Source: Alopecurus myosuroides (taxonomy: Eukaryota > Streptophyta > Magnoliopsida > Poales > Poaceae). From it: 64,000 bases of DNA. The notes under the pieces were generated by a model, which was not told where the DNA came from, did not search any database, and saw only the letters and a list, made by a program, of their open reading frames with translations. Below, piece by piece: positions 45,690 to 57,119 of the stretch. Positions within the stretch are counted from its first letter, which is position 1, and each line of letters starts with the position of its first letter. Both the position numbers and the translations under genes were made by a program. The stretch spans positions 50,469,827-50,533,826 of the forward strand of contig CM054063.1 of the NCBI GenBank assembly GCA_028641055.1, written 5' to 3'.

Positions 45690-46350
45690 TGTTATACTAG
45701 ATTTTTGTGTAAGTATATTTGAAAACTTAAGGAGCCGCTAAAGATTAGGATTTTTTATGTGGTTTCTACATCGCAAAGTATTGATATCCAAAGATAATCT
45801 TGGTAAGAGAAGTTGGACAGGTTTACAAAATGTGTTTTTTGTCAACAAAATAAAACTGTTGAACATGTATATCCTGTCAGTTTGCTAAGCATATTTGGAT
45901 ACTAGTTCGTTTCACTTTTGATATTTTTTCTCCAACTAGTATTTTTTTTTTGTAACCGGTTGCATGGAATTGACTCAAAAATAAAATTTAACATTCGCAT
46001 TCAAATTTGTGTTTTTCTATTTGGAATTGTAGAAATACTGTGATTTTTAACAAGACAGGAGTTGATCATTTTTTAAAGGTTATTTATCGGACTGCTTATT
46101 GGATCGATATGTGGTGGTATATCCTACCAGAGGACCAACGAGGCATTTGGATTCTGGATGCACTTAGTTGTTTGGCGGTCATTCCGGCTATCTACAACCA
46201 AGGTGACTGGTTGCGCACAAGACGGCTGCAATATGTGCAGTTGCTTATTAGTATCTCTATTTAGATGGTTTATTTATGTAGCCCCACTTTGTGATGAGTG
46301 ATCATAAACATTGAATGTTTAAAATTAAGATATTTGAAATAAAAAATGGT
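45690..46350 (+). pseudogene. LINE ORF2 3' fragment (zf-RVT region)
   Basis: The plus strand at 45735-45900 reads like the end of a plant LINE ORF2: PLKIRIFMWFLHRKVL, then a C-x2-C ... H zinc-binding pattern (CVFCQQNKTVEHV), with one frame change. It then continues in the ORF 46007-46264 with SIWNCRNTVIFNK and DQRGIWILD. These are hallmark motifs of the zf-RVT domain and of the tail after it. The 5' part is absent, as expected for a truncated insertion, and the 3' end fades in A-rich sequence near 46345. Confidence 0.7.
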
Positions 46351-46396
46351 CGTGTGCATCATTTTGATGCAGAGGCTGGGGCTAAGTCACATTTTT

Positions 46397-46399
<3 letters not shown>

Positions 46400-46428
<29 letters not shown>
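46400..46428. repeat. (TA)n microsatellite
   Basis: About 14 TA units directly at the left edge of the next repeat block. Confidence 0.95.
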
Positions 46429-46429
<1 letters not shown>

Positions 46430-49075
46430 TACAACCTATTGTACAATAAGTATTCTACAATATTTTATGAACTTCCAATTACGAATAATGTGAACTTCTT
46501 GGTGCTTTTATCCGAATGACGTATGTGATATATCGTTGGATAGGTATGGAAATTGCGCATATTTTATACTCCTGCAAATTTTCAAAATTCCTCATGAATT
46601 TAAAACAATTCCAAATATATTGTCCATCTTTGGACCTCACAAATCTGCCCGATTTTGTACTATATTTTTGGCGTAATTTGCAAACCGCTTGTCGGATTTA
46701 TGCAAACAATATACCACTCCAAAGATATGGTAAATGTGCAACATTTTTACTTCTACAAAGTTTCTAAAGTCTTTACGGATTCAAACCAATTTCAAATATA
46801 CTAAACATTATTTTCGCGGTTCTGTCCGTTTCCGTGCTCTGTTTTGGATGTAATTTTCAAACTGGTCGTCAAATTGATGCAAATGATATACCTTCCGAAA
46901 GATATGGAAAATGTGCAACTTTTTTACTTCTACCAAGTTTTGAAGTTACTTATGATTTAAGAGCAGTTTCAAATATACTAAATATTGTTTTCACGAATCT
47001 GGCCGTTTTCGTGCTTTTTGTGTAATTTTTAAACCGCTCGTCGGATTAATGCAAACGACATACCATTTGAAAACTATGGAAAATGCGCAAATTTTTTACT
47101 TCTACCAAGTTTAAAAATTAGTTATGATTTAAGAACAGTTTTTCGAAAATAATCAAATCTGATTCTGAACTTTTAGATCAAGTGGAATTTTTTTTCAATT
47201 ACAATTAAACCGCTCAGGAAAACACAACAAATGATATGGCGTTGGAAAGATCTTGACTAGGCGCAACTTTTTGGTAGAGACATGTTTTCCAAATCGGATA
47301 ATGAACTTCTAATTTATTTGTAAGTGAACTTTTGATCATGATTTTTTTTGTTTGGTATCATGAAGTTCTATTTAATGAGAGATAAACTAGGTGGTCTGAA
47401 CTTATGATTTAACACAACTTGAACTTCGCGGTGTGAACTTCCATTTAATTAAAAATGAACTTTGTTGGTAGAACTCCAATTTAATACGAAGTGAACTTCA
47501 CGTTGTTAACTTTTGGTTTCACGCATAGTGAACTTCTGTTTTAACGCAAAGGAAACTTCCATTAATTTTTTTCCTGAATTTCTGACAACACCTAAGTGAC
47601 CCATTTTATAGAAGTGAACTTTCGTTTCACAAATAGTGAACTTCTATTTAACGCACAGTGAACTTCTGGTTTAACGCAAAGTGAATTTCCATTATTTCTC
47701 ACGATACCTAAGTGAACCGTTTAATACAAAGTGAACTTCGCGTTGCGAACTTTCGTTCTAAGGCATAATGACTTCGTATTCTTGTCCTGAATTTCTGCAC
47801 GACACCTAATTGACTTCTTTAATACTTTGACAACTGTAATTTTTTATCGCGGGCTATTTTTTTGGTTTTGAACTTTCTAATATTATGGCTCTGAACTTCT
47901 GATTAATTAATTTTGTACAAAAAAAAATCTATTTTTAACAATTTTTTTCCTATTGGAATTTTGATAATTTGAGAAAACCTTACCTGGTAAACTGTTTATC
48001 GGATAATGCCAATGATACTTCATCGAAAAGGTATCGAAAATTCGCAACTTTCATATCGATGTCGTGTTTTGAAATTCATTACGCTGTAGAAGCAGTTTCG
48101 AAATATTAAATATTGTTTTCACAAATTTCCATATTCTTGTATAGTAGTTTCGGCGTTATTTTTAAACCGTTTGTCGGATGGTCACAAGTGATACGACCCT
48201 GAAAAGGTATGAAAACGCACAATTCTTCTACCTATGTTGCTTCTTTGAAATTCTTTATGGTTTAGAAGCAGTTTCTAAAATAATGGACATCGTATTTCAC
48301 AAACTTACATGTTTTTGACATTATTTTGAGCACCATTTTCAAACCAGTTGTCAATTGGACGCAAATGAGACAACGTTCAAAAGTTCTGAAAAATTCACAA
48401 GTCTTCTATCTATGTTGGTGTTTTAAAATTCGTTATAGTTTAGCAGTAGTTTCAAAAAATACTAAATTTTGTTTTTCATAAATTTCTGTGTTTCTTGGAT
48501 AGTATTTTGAGCCTCATTTTTAAAACGTTTGTCCGATGGACGCAAAATATTCGGCGTTGAGAAGTAATGGAAAATGCGCAAGTGCACTATCTCTGTTGGT
48601 TTTTAAATTCATTATGGTTTCGGAGCCGTTTCAAAAATACTAAATACCGTTTTTTTGCTAATTTATGCGTTTTTAGACAGTATTTTGGGCGTCATTTTCA
48701 AACTTCTTATCGAATTGATGCAAGCGATACGACGTTGATAAGGAATGGAAAATGTGCAACACAGCTATCTATGTTGGATTTTTTAAAATTGTTACGATTT
48801 AGGGGCAGTTTCAAAAATACTAAATACTGATTTGGCAAATTTCTTTGTTTTTATTATGTAAGTTGAGCTTTATTTTCAAACCGCTTATCAGATTGATGGA
48901 AATTATACGCCGTTGCAAAGGTGTGTAAAATGTGCAACTTCGTTGTCTCAACTGGTTTTTCGAAATTTGTTACAGTTTAGAAGTTGCTTACGATGAGATA
49001 TGTTCGGGTTCAAAAGGTTTTTCGTCTAGGTGTTTTAGAATAAGTATTCTAAAACACTTAAGAGGGTGTTGTAGA
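46428..49075. repeat. Satellite-like block of about 175-bp degenerate units with inverted ends
   Basis: The left end reads TATTCTACAAC and the right end GTTGTAGAATA, a short inverted pair; both ends also contain AATAAGTATTCTA. Inside, a unit of about 170-180 bp recurs roughly ten times, marked by AAACCGxTTGTCGGATxGATGCAAA, then GGAAAATGCGCAACTT, then GCAGTTTCAAAAATACTAAAT. Markers fall near 46693, 46866, 47036, 48170, 48350, 48530, 48705 and 48885. A central part (47280-47830) is made of GTGAACTTC-type short repeats instead. There is no gene. The element type is unknown to me. Confidence 0.65.
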
Positions 49076-51816
49076 ATAGTCCCACGCTATTCAGCATCCT
49101 GGGCGCTCTCGTCGGGGCCATCTGATCACTGCCCGCTGCTTCTAGACCTTGACCAGGGCCACCTTCGGGGGCGTAGGTTCCAGTTTCAAGCCTTCTGGCC
49201 CAAAGTGGATGGGCTTCACGAGGTGTTCAAAGAGGCATGGACATGCGCGACAGAGGTGCAGAACCCTTTTAAGAGGTTGAGCGCGAGGCTACAGGAGACT
49301 GTCTGTCTCCTTTCTCAGTTGAGTAGCCGCTTCATTGGCAATATCAAGCATCAGATTTTGATTGCAAATGAAGTTATCCTCAGGCTAGACTCGGCTATGG
49401 ACGATCGCTGCCTTTCGAAGGAGGAGCACGCCCTGCGCAACTTGCTCAAGAAAAAGCTTCTTGGATTGGCCTCGCTCGAGAGATCAATGGCGAGACAACG
49501 CTCTCGTCTGTTGTGGCTGAGGGAGGATGAGGCTTGCACCAGGTTCTTTAACGCCGCGGCTAGCCACCGCAGGCATAAGAACTTTGTGGGTCACCTCATG
49601 GTTGACGACAACCGTGTTTTGGATCATGAGGGGAAGGCTGCGGCCATGATGAGTTCTTCGCAGAACTCTTGGGTTCGGCGCCTGACATGCCGTTCTCCTT
49701 TGATCTTGACTTTCTCGGCATTCCGTTGGTGGATCTCCGCTCCCTCGAGGAGGAGTTTTCGGAGGAGGAGGTGTGGAAGGTCATTATGGCTATGCCGCTG
49801 GACAAGTGTACTGGGCCGGATGGTTTCACGACCCGTTTCTACGTGGCTTGTTGGGATATCATCAAAGGTGACGTCCTCAATGCATTTAGGGCCCTTTCTC
49901 GCCTCGACCATCGAGGTTTTGGGGCGGTGAGCCAGGCCTTCATCACGCTTCTACCCAAGAAGCCAGATGCGGTGCTGGTGGGGCACTTCCATCCCATTAG
50001 CATGATCCATGGTTTCGCGAAGCTCATGGCTAAGGTCCTCGCTACGCGGGTGGCACCTTTTATTCCCCGGCTAGTGGGGGGCCATCAGAGCGCCTTCATC
50101 CAAGGTTGCTGCCTCCATGATAACTTCATGCTGGTGCAGCGCATGGCTAGGCAGCTCCACAACACTGCCACGTCAGCCAACCTTCTGAAGTTGGACATTA
50201 GGAAGGCCTTCGATACTGTGGATTGGTCCTTTTTGTTCGAGATCCTCCGTAAGATTGGGGTTTGGCGAGCGCTGGCTCGTGTGGATTTGCACACTCCTCT
50301 CCACCGCTTCCACCAGGGTGTTGACCAACGACATTCCGGGCTGTTGGATTGCCAACATGCGGGGGCTCCGGCAGGGGTGCCCCCTTTCCCTCTTAATTCA
50401 GAAAGCGTCCGAGGTGGGGCTCCTTTCGTGCCTTTTCGGCGAGAGAGCTGCATCACCGCACCTCCATGTACGCTGATTATGTCATCACTTTCCTCAAGCC
50501 ATCCATAGGGGATTTCCGCGTTTTCGCGAAACTCCTGGAGGATTTTGGTGGCGCCTCCGGGCTCCACACAAACTTCAGCAAGAGCTCGGCGCACCTTATC
50601 CGGGAGACTGAGTATATGGCACAACAGGTGTCTCAGGGGCTCGAATGTGCGGTGGAGACTTCCCCTATGCGCTACCTTGGTCTCCCTCTGACACTGCGGA
50701 AACCATAGGTGGCGCAACTTCTTTACCTGGTGGATCACGTGGCTGGACGACTCCCTAGTTGGGGAGCTCCTTTGATAAATCGGGGAGGGCGACTTCCGTT
50801 AATCCGCTCCACTCTTACGGCGATGACGATCTTTGCAATGATGTCCCTCGACCTCCCGGCGAAGACCTTAATTGCAATTGAGAAGGTTCTTCGAGGCTTT
50901 TTGTGGAAGGGGCGTGAGAACGTCCAGGGAGGCCACTGCCTCGTCGCATGGGACCGAGTGTGTATGCCCCGGGAGGTTGGTGGTCTTGGCATCCTCAACC
51001 TGAGGCTGATGAACCTAGCCTTGCGGGCAAGATGGTTGTGGCTGGGCAGGGTGGACTACACCAAGCCGTGGAGGGATCTCAACATCCAAGTCCCCTGGCT
51101 GGTACGGCAAATCTTCGATGCGGCCACTCTCACCACGCTTGGCAACGGCGCATCTACCTTGTTCTGGACGGATTGTTGGTTACCCTTTGGTCGAATTAGG
51201 GATATCGCCCCTAACCTTTTTAGGGCGGTTTCTCGGGGCGCTGCCAAATGCCACACAGTGCGCGAGGGCTTGGCAGGTGGCTGGCTTGAGGACGTTTCCC
51301 CCGGCTTGCCAGCTCCAGGCTTGGCCGAGCTCCTGGATCTGGTGGACCGTATTGCGGTAGTAAAGCTCAGGCCTCGGATCGGCGACACCTTCAGGTGGTG
51401 CTGGGATGCGAGTGGCGTGTACTCCCCGCGGTCGTGTTACACTGCTCTGTTTGCAGGATCCGAGCTGATGTCGGGCGCCCAACAGATTTGGGAATCTAGG
51501 GCCCCGCTTAGGTGCCGCATGTTCCTTTGGCTTGCCCTCCGGGATCGTTGTTGGACTGCTGACCGGTTGGCTAGGCGTGGGTTGCCGCGCCCAGACGCTT
51601 GCCCCTTCTGTGACCAGCATGACGAGTCCATCGACCACCTTCTGATGGGCTACGTGCTGGCACAGACAGTGTGGGTGGCATGCCTCCGCGACTGGGGCGG
51701 GGAGGGGTGGATCCCCGACCTGGCTGCGTCACTAGTTGAGTGGGTTAGTTCGAGGCCAGGGGACCTATGGAGCTCTCGTTTAGTTCCGCCTGGACGAAGC
51801 ATTTTCCAAAAAAAAA
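49075..51816 (+). mobile_element. 5'-truncated L1-type LINE, inactive
   Basis: It starts inside the endonuclease domain next to the satellite-like block and ends in a short A-run (51808-51816). It carries the ORF2 remnants listed below. A target duplication could not be identified. Confidence 0.75.
49090..51780 (+). pseudogene. LINE ORF2 remnant: endonuclease end, RT, zf-RVT
   Basis: It begins with SSGPSDHCPLLLDL (end of the APE domain, S-D-H motif) and runs to about 49660. The frame then changes to 49669-50250 with LDKCTGPDGFTTRFY and HQSAFIQGCCLHDNF (RT fingers and palm), and again to 50255-50400 with RGLRQGCPLS. The catalytic motif at 50469-50480 reads Y-A-D-Y, so the second Asp is lost. 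A stop at 50707-50709 precedes a long open stretch to 51780 containing a zf-RVT motif (C-P-F-C-x2-H ... H, 51601-51652). It is clearly dead. Confidence 0.85.
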
Positions 51817-53800
51817 GACCGATACACGCACAACCAAATTACACCGGTCCAACGACTCCACCGAGCAAACGCGCGCGCGCAAGGGCCCGTCGTGAACACG
51901 GAGAACATCTTTACTATTAAGATTACAGTGGCGGTGAGGCGGTGTCACACATCAAAAAAAATTACGGGACAAATGCCACTCCACTTCTCTCTCCTCATAC
52001 ACACACTAGAACTAACTAACATGCATGCATGCATGCACTAACAAGCAATATCCACTCCATTTCTCTCTCCTCGTATACACACGGAACTAACTAACACATC
52101 GCATGCATGCACTAACAAACGATATCCACCTCAACTAACCCAATTATCCATCCAATTTTTAGTACTACTATTAAGGGATTATCTACGAAAATTAAGCAAG
52201 TATCCATCGCTAGCGTGACTTTGCCCGATCGATTGTGATCGTTTGGTGTGGGCCGGCCCAGTAAATATCCATTGAAGCGCACGCGAGTATAATATGGTGC
52301 ACGCACGATATAAATCACTCGGTAGAAAACCAAAAGCAATTGACTATCGCTGAGAAAAAACCGTTGCGTCAGTCCATCCTCTACCTTTAGTGGCTAGCGG
52401 AGGATGAAAAAAAGAACCGCTTCGTGAGTCCATCCTCTACCTTCAGCGGCTAGCGGACGGGGCGGGAGCGGCGATGCGTCCTCGCTAACCAGGTCCGGGT
52501 CGAGCAGGTTGTGGTACTCCATCTCCTATCCGATTCGCGCTCCACCGCTTGCTCCCTATCTTCACCCGCTAGCAGCCAGGGAAAAGCAACGAACAACACG
52601 CCACTTACACGTACCCAGCCGACTCATGTGTTGTTACTTTCCTACGCGTTCCAATCTATCTAGGTGATGAAGTGAGTACGACGCTAGCAGCTGGTTACCG
52701 TATACCTGCATGAGTGAGAGCTAAATTAAACCATGGCAATATACGAGAAGCTTATTTATATGCCGGCTGGTCGTGGGCCGGTTTCCCATTCGTTGGCCGT
52801 CGACCATGCCGCAGCCTCGCCAAGCCCATCCATGTTGCCACGCCACGCGTAGTCCAAGTGGTGTAAATGTGTTGGTGTCCAAGGGTCGAAACCACCACTC
52901 GCCTCGCTGGGGCATCACCCACTCCAAGTCGGGTAGATACCCGACAGGACCCCATAGGGAGCGGAAGACGTCCCCCACCCCATGTCTGTGGGTATCCCGG
53001 CGGCTCTCGCCGCACCATCGGTTGGAGTTCTCGCTGGGGTCATTGTCGTTCTCGAGCCCTTCGGCCACATCACAATTTCTATGACTGTCTCGTAGTGCCC
53101 CTCGCCACCTCTTGGAAGTAAGGCGTTGCCCTTCAGACCACACGCCTTCAGACCACAACGGGATATCCTAGACAACACTAGCCATCCCGGCACTACCAAC
53201 GGCACCACCAGACCATCCTGACACTCGACATAAGCCTATCAGTCAGCTTCTACTTCGACATCAACACCGGTTGTCATGAAGCACCAACCGACTACTTTAA
53301 GAACACCTCGACAAGCACCCGATTACGTCACACCGCTCGCAACTTGTTGTTTATTCCGTAGCAAAGCACAGGCATTGTGCTAGTAAACTTAACAAGCCTG
53401 GCGACGCGAACAAGGCTCGCGTCGGCGGAAGAAGAACATTCTCACGAATCGCGGCGAGAAGAACGGACGGTGCAGGACGCGAGCTAAATCTCAGGCGTCT
53501 GAGAGACTGAGACCTGCTAGCAAATCCGCAAAAGATTTACAGCACACCATTCGTGTGATAAAGGTGAGTGTATTTGAACGCTTGTTGTGTTTCAAAAATA
53601 AAAGCGACTAATTAGCACACCGACTCATTGCTAATTTATTTACCCATCACTACAACATCCATCCAGACCATGAACACGCCAAACTCGGCTCACACTCACA
53701 CAGAAGCTACTCCCCCCGGTCGCCGGCGGCGACGTGCCACGTCACCACTTCCAACGAGCCACACGGCAGCTACGTACAGCGTACATCCCATGCATCTCAG
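51817..53800. other. Intergenic sequence with local duplications
   Basis: 51974-52048 and 52050-52125 are imperfect copies (CCACTCCAxTTCTCTCTCCT ... GCATGCATGCACTAACAA). 52365-52460 holds another imperfect tandem pair (GTCCATCCTCTACCTTxAGxG). Near 53355-53385 there is a CGTAGCAAAGCACAGGCATT motif that I recall as an end of a common grass repeat. ORFs around 52721-53208 have no recognisable domain. Confidence 0.4.
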
Positions 53801-54358
53801 TCAGCCAATCTGATCGACCTTGTTGAGCAGCGCGGTTGCCATGGTGGAGAGCTGGTCGAACTCGCGGTTGGCCGCCGCCATCCTCGCCTTGGCCTCGGGC
53901 GCCCCTTCCAGCGCCGCCTCGCACCCGATCCCGGCCTGCCCCGTGAGCGACAGCAGCGGCCGCGCGCGGTCCCACGCCCGCGCCGCCGCGTAGCCGCGCA
54001 TGAACCGCAGCGCCGGGACCGAGGTGGCCCCGTACAGGATCCCGCACGCCTCCATCCCGTCGCGCGCCGCCGGGTCCCGCTCCGAGCGCGCCATCGCCTG
54101 GGCGGCGTCGCGGGCCGACGCGCCGCGCGCCGCGGCGAGGTCGGCGGCGACGAGGAGGTGCGCGTGCCGGTCCGCCCTGGAGGCGTTCGGCCCGCCGCCG
54201 GAGCGCAGCGCCGAGGCGCAGAAGGCGTAGTCCACGAAGTCGCGGATCGCGTTGCAGGAGTCGGCCACCGTGTCGACCGGGGCGGAGGGCGCGGCTTGGA
54301 CGGCGGCGAGGAGCGCGAGCACGAGGAGGAGGAGCGGCGCGCTGTGGCTGCTCGTCAT
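53801..54358 (-). CDS. Invertase/pectin methylesterase inhibitor family protein
   Basis: 185 residues, single exon, starting with an ATG at 54358. Residues 1-22 are a signal peptide with a Leu/Ala core (SAPLLLLVLALLAAVQA). The mature part has the family's four Cys (35, 47, 105 and 146): two near the N-terminal hairpin (DSCNAIRDFVDYAFC) and two in the helical bundle (MEACG, IGCEAAL). The length is normal for PMEI-domain proteins. Members act in the apoplast or vacuole, where they bind and inhibit either pectin methylesterase or acid invertase; the sequence alone does not tell which. GC-rich, as usual for grass genes. It lies 1.76 kb from, and divergent to, a second gene of the same family. Confidence 0.85.
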   Translation of the reverse strand: MTSSHSAPLLLLVLALLAAVQAAPSAPVDTVADSCNAIRDFVDYAFCASALRSGGGPNASRADRHAHLLVAADLAAARGASARDAAQAMARSERDPAARDGMEACGILYGATSVPALRFMRGYAAARAWDRARPLLSLTGQAGIGCEAALEGAPEAKARMAAANREFDQLSTMATALLNKVDQIG

Positions 54359-56120
54359 GGTTTTTCTTTCTCGGCTTCTTGGTGCGGTTGCTCACCTGAC
54401 AGCTGCTGACGGGAGCTGGCTGTGAAGTGTGTGATGGAGCTCTCGTATTTGTTTGGTGCGGTTAGGTGAGGCGCGCGAGCTAGTGAATGGTGGCATGCGA
54501 GGCTTGTGTGGTTTTTCTCATCCGATTCGCGTTTTATCTCATGATGCGATAGGTCCGGTCCGGTTCGGACCTCATACCGAACCATCGAACCTACCAAACA
54601 ATTAGCAGGGTTAGGTTTGTCCCGCACCTAGTGTTTCAGGTCCATGGGTAATCCTAGGTTCGGCCCCTCCTATGTATATGCTTGCGGGTGAACGATCTAA
54701 CAACTGATCACCATCTAGTTCGGCCTACGGAAGGTGCCGTGTTCCTGCACAGTCTCGATGGGGTTGGAGCGGAGGAGGCGTCCGCGGCGGAAGATCCAGC
54801 TCGTGCTGCGTCGGCGACCCCCGCAGTGGCATGAGGCCGAAGTCGAATTTTGTTGGGTGCCGTCGTCGTCCAGCGCAGGTCGGCGTCGTCCATGTCGGCG
54901 AAGAAGGACGTCGAGCTCCCAAAGGAACATCCCACACCGGCGGCGAAAGACAGCAGCAGAGGCGCCTGAGCCACTCATGTGACCAATTGCTGCCTCCAAT
55001 GGCTGCAGCGAGCTTCTTGCTTCCATTAGCTGGATGCCTGTATCCGGTGTGTGCGTGCGTACAGGGAAGCTAGGTAGCTTGACGAGTGGCCAGTGTGGTG
55101 CGTGGCTGCGTGCACGCTACAGCAGATCACGGTGCGCATTCGACAAGCCGACACTGTACAGTCGACGAGCCGACGGACGCGGCGGCAGATCCGCTGGAGC
55201 GTGACGTTCCCGCAGACGGCGGCGGGGATGACTTGGAAGCAGTCGAAAAAGTAGGATGGCAGGTGGCCGGCGGCATGCTCAGAGCGGTGGCGCCCTCCAG
55301 ACTCCAGTTCCATGCCTGCATGACACCCGACCAGATCAATCCATGGACGGCACCGTAGGTCCGTAGCTAGAACGTGTAATCGTCACACCGGACTGTCGGC
55401 CCGCCTGACAAGGCTCCATGCAGCGCGTCCGCGGCGAGGGCCTCCGGCATCCTCCAGACTCCAGTTTGTGTGCCCAGAGGTGCGGTTAGGCCCTAGGTTC
55501 CATCAGGTTAGAACCTTGTTGAACCTATTTTTTTGTGGATCGACCCTTTACCCTAGTGGTAACGAAATCAAGGTCCGGTACAGCGGTTCAGCGGGTCGGA
55601 CCGAACCCAACGCATCTATAGTTTTATCTCTCGATCGTCGTGGGTGGTTGGGGGGAAAGCATTAAGCCTACTGCGTTTCGTCTCTGCTCGAGCTATAGCA
55701 TAGCACCACTTCGGTGCAGGGCCAGGCAAAGCACGGTGCGCCCCAGCCGGACGGCATTGATGGATAGGCGACGGATGGGTCACATTATTCCGGCGCTCCC
55801 CATTACTGCGCTGCCCTGCGTAGGTGGCATTCAATGCCACTTGTACTGTCCCCATGGATAGATGGCCAGCAGTGCGATGGCATTGCACATTTGTCTGACA
55901 TTTCTAGTTAGCCGAACCGGATCCTTTGGACTTTAGGAGTATTTACACTTCTGATCAAACGAGAAAGCTAAGATCGGTCGAACCAGAAGCATACTGATGG
56001 CGTGGTCACACATCGCCTTTCCTTCCTTCGCCTCGCTGCCCTTGAGCATAAAACCAAGCAAAACCGATACACCAAAGGGACCAAACGAGCTAGTGATAGC
56101 GACAGAGACCCGCATCGTTC
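54359..56120. other. Divergent intergenic region between the two inhibitor genes
   Basis: 1.76 kb. Both promoters must lie here. On the plus side GCATAAAACC (about 56047) is a possible TATA box, 70 bp before the ATG at 56121. On the minus side no clear TATA box is seen. GC-rich ORFs at 54700-55360 on both strands overlap each other and have no known domain. Sequences around 54545-54660 and 55480-55620 share GGTTCGG-type motifs but do not form a definable element. Confidence 0.45.
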
Positions 56121-56693
56121 ATGGCCATGGCCACCGCCTCCTCTCCTCTGCTCGGCGCACTCCTCCTCCTATTCCTCTCCTCGGCCGTCGTCCACGGCTC
56201 CGGCGCGGGGGCCTCGGCGGCGCCGCTGGACCAGCTGTGCGGGAGCCTGGGCAGCTTCTACGTCACGCCGGAGCTCTGCGCGTCCGCGCTCTGCGTCGAC
56301 GCCTCCGCCTGCCGCTCCGCGCGCGGCGCGCCGGACCTCGCGGCGCTCGCCACCAGGCTGGTGGCGGCCAACGCCACGGCGGCCAGGGCCAGCCTCGAGT
56401 CCGCGCTCGCCCTCGCCGAGGAGCCGGCGTCCGCGGCGGACGCCGAGGCCACCAAGGGCATGCGCTCCTGCCTGCAGCTCTACGCGGGCGCCGTCCCGGC
56501 GCTGCGGTGGGCGGCGCGGTCAGTGGCCGCCGGCCGGTACCGTGGCGCGCGGGAGGTGCTGGAGGCGGCGCAGTACGTCGCGTCCGGGTGCGCGGGCATG
56601 GCTGGCGAGGCGGCCATGCCCAAGGAGAACGACCGGTTCAGCTCCATGGCCATCGTCGCGCACGCCGTCGTCGCATCCATGTCCACCGCCTGA
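56121..56693 (+). CDS. Invertase/pectin methylesterase inhibitor family protein
   Basis: 190 residues, single exon, ATG at 56121 (MAMATASSPLLGALLLLFLS). Residues 1-26 are a signal peptide. The four Cys of the fold are probably 40, 53, 117 and 157; two further Cys at 58 and 64 are extra. A possible N-glycosylation site is NAT at 84. Family role: inhibition of pectin methylesterase or invertase in the secretory space. It has the same size and layout as the neighbour at 53801-54358 but is diverged from it, so the pair is an old duplication or a cluster. AATAAT about 18 bp after the stop is a possible poly(A) signal. The other long ORFs in this stretch are GC shadows. Confidence 0.83.
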   Translation: MAMATASSPLLGALLLLFLSSAVVHGSGAGASAAPLDQLCGSLGSFYVTPELCASALCVDASACRSARGAPDLAALATRLVAANATAARASLESALALAEEPASAADAEATKGMRSCLQLYAGAVPALRWAARSVAAGRYRGAREVLEAAQYVASGCAGMAGEAAMPKENDRFSSMAIVAHAVVASMSTA

Positions 56694-57119
56694 ACACTGC
56701 TGCATTTCTGTAATAATCAACAAGACACAATGATCAGCTCGTAACACTCCTGTAATGTGGGTTTGGTGTCTTGTCTTGATGAGATGTACTCTACTTCTAG
56801 TGAGCTTGTAGCAATTTTCTCTTTGGGTAAAATTGAGCAAAATCATTGCAAGTTTGTAGCGTTATTTTTTCAGGTAAAGAAATTTATATGCAAGTGGACA
56901 CATGGTTGGGTAAAATTAGAACGGGCTAGGATCCTCTACGGTACAGTCAATCGCATGTGGGGCCAGGCCCACCTGTTAGCGGCGGTTACCATTGAATTAA
57001 GATCATAGTTCTTAATAGATTCGCGTAGGCACAATGCTAAAGAAAAGCCTATACTTATCATAATTCTTTCATGCCACATGACCTCCTCGTTATCCAAAAA
57101 TCTACTACCTCCGGTCCCG
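56694..57119. other. 3' flank of the second inhibitor gene
   Basis: AT-rich, no ORF worth naming. Confidence 0.5.

Noticed and set aside
53742..54395. 217-residue minus-strand ORF overlapping the inhibitor gene
   Set aside because: It is the GC-rich shadow frame of the inhibitor gene, is Arg-rich and lacks a signal peptide or domain.
54543..55625. Possible TIR element with GATGCGATAG and CTATAGATGCG ends between the two inhibitor genes
   Set aside because: The end similarity is too short, no target duplication is seen, and the inner sequences do not pair.
55997..56733. ORFs of 238 and 243 residues overlapping the second inhibitor gene
   Set aside because: They are other frames of the same GC-rich gene. 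The frame at 56121-56693 has the signal peptide and family Cys pattern.
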